Below are positions 58,301 through 64,000 of a DNA stretch of 64,000 nt, one piece after another. The stretch is from Haematococcus lacustris (lineage: Eukaryota > Chlorophyta > Chlorophyceae > Chlamydomonadales > Haematococcaceae), in the NCBI GenBank assembly GCA_030144725.1, contig JASKMD010000025.1, forward strand, positions 3,391,716 to 3,455,715, written 5' to 3'. Numbering within the stretch: position 1 is the stretch's first letter; each line of letters starts with the position of its first letter. The notes below the pieces were generated by a model. That model saw only the letters and a program-made list of their open reading frames with translations, was not told the origin of the DNA and ran no database searches. The translations under genes and the position numbers were made by a program.

Positions 58301-61300
58301 AAGAGCAGGGCGGGTGGCTGAACTTGACACCACTGCAGGGGCAGGAGCAGGGGCAGGCAGCTGCCCACACCCCTGCTGCTGCACCACACCCTGCCCCACA
58401 CCCTGCCCCACACCTTGTCAGCAACACCTCCAAAGGTCCTGACTCAGGTCAGGCAGCTGCCAGTCAGCTCCTCATTGCCCAGCCTTCAACCGCCCCCGGG
58501 CAAGCCTCCACCCAAACCCTGCCTGACCCAACACACCCCGCGCTGGCCCCAGCCCCAGGCTCCAGCACCTTGGCTGCCACATGCCCCACCCTAGCCACGT
58601 CCACTTTCCCTCTCCCACCCCCTAACCTGGACTCAGCCCCCCTTGACTCTCCTGCCCCCCCCTCCAGCCAGCTCCATACCCCAGCACCTCCCCCCCCTGC
58701 TGCCCACCCACCGCCTGCCACCATTCCACTCGGCCTCAGCGCCATGGGGACTCAGTCACACGTGGTCCGGGGCCAGGTCAAGGCCAGGGCAGCTGGTCGC
58801 ACGTCCCTGCTCCAACACCCCTCCTCCTCCCGCCCTCCTCCCGCTGCCGAGGCCGCCCCCCCCACCTCACACGCCCCTCTACCCTGTGACCCACCCCCTC
58901 AGCTGGTTGCAGCAAGCTGCACTGGGTTAGACCCCGTGTCAGCACAGCATGAGACAACTGGCCCCCTGGACGTCAAGCTGCGGGGGACCCAGGCTGCACC
59001 ACCCCCGGGCCGCGCAGCCCCTGCCCTCGCCCTCCTCCTGCCGCCCCCCCTGGCCCCCCCCAGCTCCCTCCACCACCCCTCTCTCACCCCGGAGCCAGCC
59101 CCTCCCCACCCCCCTGCTGCCAGCCCCAACGCCTTGCAGCCCGCCACTGCCACCGCCCAGCTGAAGCTGCAGCCGCATGACGCACAGGACCACACCGCTG
59201 TGGGCCGTGCCCGCCAGCACTCAGCTCAGGGCCCTCCCCCTCATGCACAGCAGCCCAGGGGGGCTGGGTCCCGCTCCCGCAGGGCCTCCTACTCCCTGCC
59301 ACTCACTAGAGGGGCAGCCCCAGGCTATGCCCTGGGTGGTCTGCACCCTGGCACCATGCAGCATGGGGGGGCGGCGCCTGACCCACTGCTGCTGCTGCCG
59401 ACCCACCCACCCTCTCCTGCTGCTGATCTGCTGGGGCCAGGGGATGGGGCAGTGGGAGGGGAGGGGCAGGCAGGGGCGATGGCAGGAAAACCGGGAGCAG
59501 GGGCGGCTGGGCAGGGGCTGCAGGGGGGTAGGGCAGGGCCAGCTCTCTCCCTTAGGCGCTGTGTCAGTGCTAACCGACCTGCACGGGCCCCAACCGCCTG
59601 GGCCAACCACCACGCTGGCCCCCTAGCAGCAGTGCCTGGCCCCGACGCCCCACTCCTCCCCACACATCCCCTCAAGCAGGAGGCCCCTGCCGCTGCCTCA
59701 GCCTCCAACCCCCCCTCCAGGCAGGCGGTGGGACAGGCAGTTGGGCAGGTGGTTGGGCGGTTGGTTAGTAGGGCGGTTAGCACCCACAGGGCGCGGCTGG
59801 TGTGCCCACCTTCTCGAGCAGAGCTGAAGGGGGAGGCGGGCCAACATGGGACTCAGCCTGCTCAGCATGGGGTAGCTGGGAGGCAAGTGGCTGCCCGGGC
59901 GGCAGCTGCTGGGAAGCTGCGTGGGGGAAGGGTGACTGGCATGGAGGCAGGGGAAAGGCCGGCTAGATCCTCCACCCCGCCCCCAGCCCAAGGCTCTAAT
60001 CCCTCGTCATCCCCTCTGCACGCTGCTGCTGCTGCTGCCGGTCACCCTGCTGCTCACTCCACCCCTCACACTGCCTGCTATCCCACCTCTCACTCTTCCT
60101 CTGAAGATAGAGGGTCACGGCCAGCTTCAGCTTCAGCCTCAGTGGCTGCAGGGCAGCAGCAGGGGGGTGGAGGGCAGCAGGGACCAGCTGCCTCCACCCA
60201 GGGCGCAGTGGGGGGTCTCAGAACCAGAGGGGGGGCGGCAGCAGCAGCAACAGGGGCCAGGGGGGGCAAGGCGGCTGCCGGCCCCGGAGCCCGTGCAGGG
60301 AGTCGCACCCTGCCCAGCCCCCCTTGCGGCGCGCTGCCCAGCAGCAGCAGCAGCAGCAGCGTGCCGTATGCGCGCATGGCCCTGGTGCAGGCAGCGCTGC
60401 CTGAGCACCTGCGGCAGGCTGCCAGCCCTGAGCTCCAGAGGGGGGTCGAGGGTGCCAGGCCGCGTACGTCAGGCAGACCAGGGGAGCCAGCAGGCATGCA
60501 AGCCCAGCAGCAGCAGGGGGAGAGCAGGGGGTCAGGGGCCATGTCAGGGGGGGGCCCTCGACTCACCCCAGCAGGCACGCCGCCCCCTGCTGCCCCTGCT
60601 GCCATGCCCTCCTCAGCCCCTGCTGCCACTGCGGCAGCGGTGGCGGCGGCGGATGCTGTGGCAGCAGTGGCCGCTGACTCCAGCCTGACCAGCCTCCGCC
60701 ACATGCGCGCTGCACTGGCTTCCAAGGCGCGGCCCGCGTTCACCACAAGCCTGGTGCGCAGCAAACCAGCACCACCACCCCAAGCTGTGCCAGGCCCAGC
60801 ACCACCACCACCACCACTGCCCAGTGGCGACCAGGCTGCTGAGGCCATGCCACCAGCCATGACTGGCCTGGGGGCTGATGCAACTGGCCCCGCTCCTCCT
60901 ACTCCTCCTCCTCCTCCTCCTCCTCCGCCGCCTCCTCCCCCCACTATCGCAACAGCCTCTGTTCCTGCCAATGCTGGCTGGGTTGATGCTGACTGCCGTC
61001 TCACCAACCGCCCTCCTCCCCTCAGCCCTGGCCCCAGCCCCTCGCCCTGGGAGGGGGGGGCAGGGGAGGTGGGGGGGGACGGCAGTGGGCCCCAGCCCAT
61101 GCAGTGGAGCCATGGAGCCTCCTCCTCCCCTGGCCCCTCCTGGACCCCCCCCTTGTACCAGCCTACTGCTGCTGCTGCTGCCCCCAACCTGCCCGAGCAG
61201 CCCAGGGGCCCCGCCCCACCTCCACCTGCTGCTCCCGTGTCGGGCGGGGAGGAGGGGGGGTCAGGGGCCCTGCTGCCCCCCCACCCCTGTGCTGCTGCTG

Positions 61301-63810
61301 TTGCGCCAGGGGGCAGGGGTGGGGAGGCCCCCCTCCCAGCGGCCCACACCTCGCAACCCCCCAAGCTGGGAGGCACTACCTGGGCCACTACCCGCACGCT
61401 GCGTAGCAGTGCCAGCGCGGGGGTGGGGGCGGCAGGGGGCCCACGGCCAGGGCACGGACCCCCCGCCAGCCCCCTCCGGGTCAGCAGCAGTGCCCTGCAG
61501 GTGCGGGGCAGCAGCCAGCAGCAGCAGCTGGGGCAGGGCAGGAGCCAAGTGCAGTCGCCAGAGCTCTTGTGGCAGGCCATCTCCAACGTCAACCTGGACT
61601 CAGTGCTGGACCTGGAACCAGTGGCAGAAACACGTCAGCACCAGCAGCAGCAGGAGGAGGCACATGAGGGGCTCCTTCAGCAGCCCCAGCATTCAGCTCC
61701 GCAACTCTCTCATAACCTGCATTGCCCGCGTGAACATCTGGGTGAATATGAATATCTACATGATGGCATGCATTCCCAACCTGATCTGCATGAGCACCAA
61801 AATCTGCATGGGCCGCATGGGCTGCATGGGCAGTCGGACCCATCCAGCTCCCCGGAGAGCGTCAGCCTTCCTGTAGCAGCCTCCCCTCACACAAGAGCTT
61901 CCAACCATCATCATCACCTCCACCACCAGGAGGGCGAGGGGGAGGGGGAGGGGGAGGAGGGGCACTGCTGGAGCAGTTGCCTAGACACTGGTGCCAACCC
62001 CAGCCCCAGCCCTACCCCAGCTGCCCTGCTGACCCGTGACTCACCCTTGCCCACTGACTCCGACGCCCTCTCCCTACCTTGGGGTTCAGGAGGCGGCTCA
62101 GAGCAGCGCTATGGCCTGTCATCCACCCCTGCAGAGCCCCTCCACGACAGCACCGAGTCGAACAACATCATGGGCGGGGCGGGGCAGCAGCAGGGGGGAG
62201 GCGACTGGGCAGTGCAAGGCTGGGCAGGGTCCATTCCTGGGGCTGGGGGGGGGCGGCAGCCGGGCCCTACCCTTACGTTTGTCAACACAGCTGCTTTAGA
62301 CCCCCCACTGCACCCCTTCTCCACCCCCCTGTCAGGTGAGGGACCCGGTGCCCACCCCTTTGCCACCGCCGCCGCCACAGGAGCAGCAGCAGGGGTCAGT
62401 GACCCCCCCTCCTTTCCCCCCGGGGCCACCAGCATGGGTGGACTGCATGAGGGGGGAGGCAGCGTGTCGGGCTGGGTGACTCAGCTGGGGTACGCCGCCC
62501 TCACTCCCCCGCCGCCAGCCGCTGGCAGCCGGGCCGCAGGGGCAGGGGGGCGGTTGCCTTGCGCCATGGCTGCCCTGGGCCCCTCGGGGCTGCCTGTGGA
62601 GTCCCCCTTCTCCCTGGACACCCCCTCCCTGCCCCAGCGCACCGACTACCTCCTGGCTGCAGCCTCCCTCTCCGCAAACGCGGAGGGGCTGCCAGACCTC
62701 AGCCCGGCCACCGCTGCCACCAAGCCCTGGCCCCTGGAGCTGCTGTTCCCTGCACTGCCCTCTCAAGCAGGAGCCCCCCCTACACCCAGCACCAGTGTGA
62801 CCCACCTCAGCCCGCAAGGGACAAGGCCTCTGCCCAGAACCTGCCCAGGCCCTGTGTCGCAACAGCTGGTTAGCCACACCCTCGACCCCGGACCCTGGGC
62901 CACTGAGCCTGCCACGCTGCCGCCCTGCCCCCCTCACCTCCCTGGCACCCATCAGCCGCAGCCACATGGCCTGCCGCGGCCAGGGCAGCAGCCCCGTGCC
63001 CTGCTGACCCCTGCCCCTCAGCTCCTGGAAGCGCAGGAGCAGCAGCTGCTGGAGCAGCAGCAGCCCCCTGCCCGACACACCATCACCAGCCTCCCTGCCC
63101 ACCACAGCGCTGCTGGCCCCCCTCCCGTAGGCATCAGCAGCGGCAGCGGCGGGCGGCACGCCACCTCCCCTCGCCAGCTCTTGCACCAGGAGTCAAGTGG
63201 GCTGCTGCTGCTGCCGCCCCAGCCGCCCGCCCCAGCCGCCACCGCGATCAGCACTGAGGAGCCAGCCTTCCCTGACCTGCTGTACCAGAACGCTGTGTAC
63301 AGCACACGCACCACCAGGGACACGGACACAGGCCTGGTGGAGGGCAGCCCAACCCGAGTGAGCCTGCTGGCTCCCCTGCTGCCGCCCCCCACCGTGAACC
63401 AGGAGGGACAGGAGGCAGAGGCGTGGGAGGCAGGGGCAGGGGTGGGCGCAGCCGCCCCCTCGCATGCACATACCTGGGTGGGATTCGAACCTGGGTGGGG
63501 TGCTGGCGGCCAGGTAGGGGACCCGGCTGCTGACGGCTGCCCAGGCCACGAGGGGATGACAGCAGGGGGAAGGGGGGAGGGGGGCGGCATGCAGCCTGGT
63601 GATGGGCAGGTAGGGGGGGCTGCTGACGATGGTGACTTGTTGGTGGGGCCAGAGGGAGGGGCAGAGGGAGGGTCAGGGGCAGTCAGGCCTGACCTGGTGC
63701 GCCTGCAGCTGCTGGAGACCCTTGTGGCCAAGGCAGAGCGGCTGCTGGCTTCAGGGCAGGTGGACCAGGCCAGGGCGCTGCTCAGCAAGGCCGGATCTCA
63801 ACAGGAGTGA
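49399..63810 (+). CDS. NEK (NIMA-related) protein kinase with giant C-terminal extension
   Basis: Ser/Thr kinase; NEK kinases in algae act mostly in cilia and the cell cycle. Exons: 49399-49456, 49526-49604, 49939-50029, 51939-52037, 52449-52538, 52773-52886, 53720-53790, 54060-54123, 54674-54759, 55287-63810; GT-AG, phases agree, about 3,091 residues. Kinase domain about residues 15-275: glycine loop GRGAFGEV (G20, G22, G25), Lys45 in YVLKR, Glu63 in REIRLM, WTHHGHTVCVVLGYCDQGDL hinge, HRDIKTSN (Asp141), DFG at 159-161, GTPHYMSPELL, DVWSLGCVMYEL, then LVKDPERRPSVQELM. All catalytic residues are present. The start gives a short lead into the glycine loop. The last exon codes about 2,840 residues rich in Ala, Pro, Ser, Gly and Gln, ending in a helical LLETLVAKAERLLASGQVDQ segment. 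An unspliced intron inside this exon cannot be excluded by eye. Confidence 0.88.
49675..49885 (-). mobile_element. Fanzor-like element relic g (tail only)
   Basis: Right end CAGCCCCTTTGTCCCTCACTA, the perfect palindrome CTAGTGGCCACTAG at 49731-49744, and the tail up to GTAGTGTAGAGTT, in intron 2 of the NEK gene (49605-49938). It fills most of that 334 bp intron. Confidence 0.72.
50370..50830 (-). mobile_element. Fanzor-like element relic h (RuvC-III and C-terminus)
   Basis: In intron 3 of the NEK gene. On the minus strand PGRWVDRDCNAALFMRRIEE keeps the RuvC-III Asp residues, followed by SRWRTIKLCYWPDQGALPAK and a diverged end. The distal half of the tail, including the shared right end, is missing, unlike the other copies. 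Confidence 0.72.
51421..51845. repeat. (CCTGA)n pentanucleotide array
   Basis: About 85 units of CCTGA with two clusters of CCTGG variants, in intron 3 of the NEK gene, ending about 95 bp before the exon 4 acceptor; followed by CCCGA and CTGGTC variants. Each CTGAC junction matches the branch-point consensus CTRAY. Gly-Gln-Val-Arg-Ser frames on the minus strand are artefacts. Confidence 0.95.
53391..53440. repeat. Segment shared with LRR intron 7
   Basis: GGAACAGCAGGGCAGCGGGG followed by AGG and a GTGGGGT run matches LRR-B 41900-41950. In the LRR genes this lies at an exon-intron border; here it is in NEK intron 6. Confidence 0.65.
53445..53589. repeat. Foldback element with about 50-bp arms
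   Basis: Left arm TGCCCCACGTGCTTGTGTAG and onward pairs with the right arm ending CTACACAAGCACGTGGGGCA, continuing with few mismatches through the CACCAGGGT and CAGCACCAGCACCAGCACC blocks. A loop of about 40 bp remains. MITE-like; lies in intron 6 of the NEK gene. Confidence 0.75.
54895..54965. repeat. 9-bp repeat (GGGGCAGCA)
   Basis: About seven copies in intron 9 of the NEK gene. Its length keeps the upstream frame open, which makes the kinase's last exon look as if it started at 54739. Confidence 0.85.
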
Positions 63811-64000
63811 CCCCCTGTGTATCTCTGGAGCACTGACACCTCCCCAGCCTCTGCTCCCTGCCGCTCCCCAGCCGTGGGCAGTGCGGTGTAGGGGAAAACG
63901 CAGCAGGCAGCCTGGCAGCATGGCATCAGAGTGGCCTATGGTGCTGAGAGACAGAGGGCAAGCAGGCTATTGGCCAGATCTGCATGCAGAGCTGCAGTAG
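63811..64000 (+). other. 3' flank of the NEK gene
   Basis: Probable 3' UTR after the stop at 63808-63810. No TGTAA signal occurs before the window ends. Confidence 0.4.

Noticed and set aside
60090..61592. Antisense gene of 500 codons
   Set aside because: It is a shadow frame of the GC-rich NEK exon; its composition mirrors the sense codons and no motif is visible.

Overview
The window looks like nuclear DNA of a chlorophyte green alga of the Chlamydomonadales, most likely a Haematococcus-type genome; that name is an inference. The evidence is genes cut into many short exons with GT-AG introns, introns filled with very long C-rich or CTG-rich micro- and minisatellites, a plastid-type starch synthase I, a plant/algal-type NEK kinase, and many decayed mobile elements. 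No bacterial, organellar, rRNA or tRNA gene was seen. Exon models were built by hand by matching splice sites, reading phase and family motifs; every internal junction I list keeps the frame.

Layout. (1) 1221-11795 (+): a six-transmembrane K+ channel of the HCN/CNG/KCNH superfamily, 16 exons, with a complete TVGYGD filter but a cyclic-nucleotide-binding domain that has lost its key residues. Intron 7 holds three stacked relics of a Fanzor/TnpB-like element. (2) 12908-24126 (+): soluble starch synthase I, 15 recognised exons plus an unresolved transit-peptide exon; its introns hold most of the large satellites. (3) 27944-32202 (-): a Ty1/copia LTR retrotransposon with equal-length LTRs that look identical, a CCGTC target duplication, a primer site matching the initiator tRNA-Met anticodon arm, and a clean loss of reverse transcriptase. 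(4) 33656-38028 (+) and 41449-45616 (-): two intact, secreted leucine-rich-repeat (LRR) genes of 288 and 295 residues, nine exons each, arranged tail to tail as an inverted duplication around a 2.7 kb spacer. (5) 49399-63810 (+): a NEK-family protein kinase, ten exons, whose last exon codes about 2,840 residues of low-complexity sequence.

The main hidden system is a family of Fanzor/TnpB-like (RNA-guided nuclease type) relics on the minus strand. Ten pieces are recognisable, in introns of the channel, LRR-A and kinase genes and between genes. They share one right end, beginning near CAGCCCCCTTGTCCCTCACTA on the plus strand, and a non-coding tail of about 280 bp with nested palindromes. In related OMEGA systems that is where the guide RNA is encoded. 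The longest copy (46708-47880) keeps the VDEHRTT RuvC-II motif and an LDRDCNAALNM RuvC-III motif, now in different frames. A second Fanzor-like lineage survives as a 67-codon C-terminus at 32557-32757.

The paralogous LRR genes act as an internal control: the A copy shows the empty site for a 277 bp MITE-like insertion in the B copy, and the two copies of one intron show expansion of a GGGGT repeat from about 5 to about 36 units.
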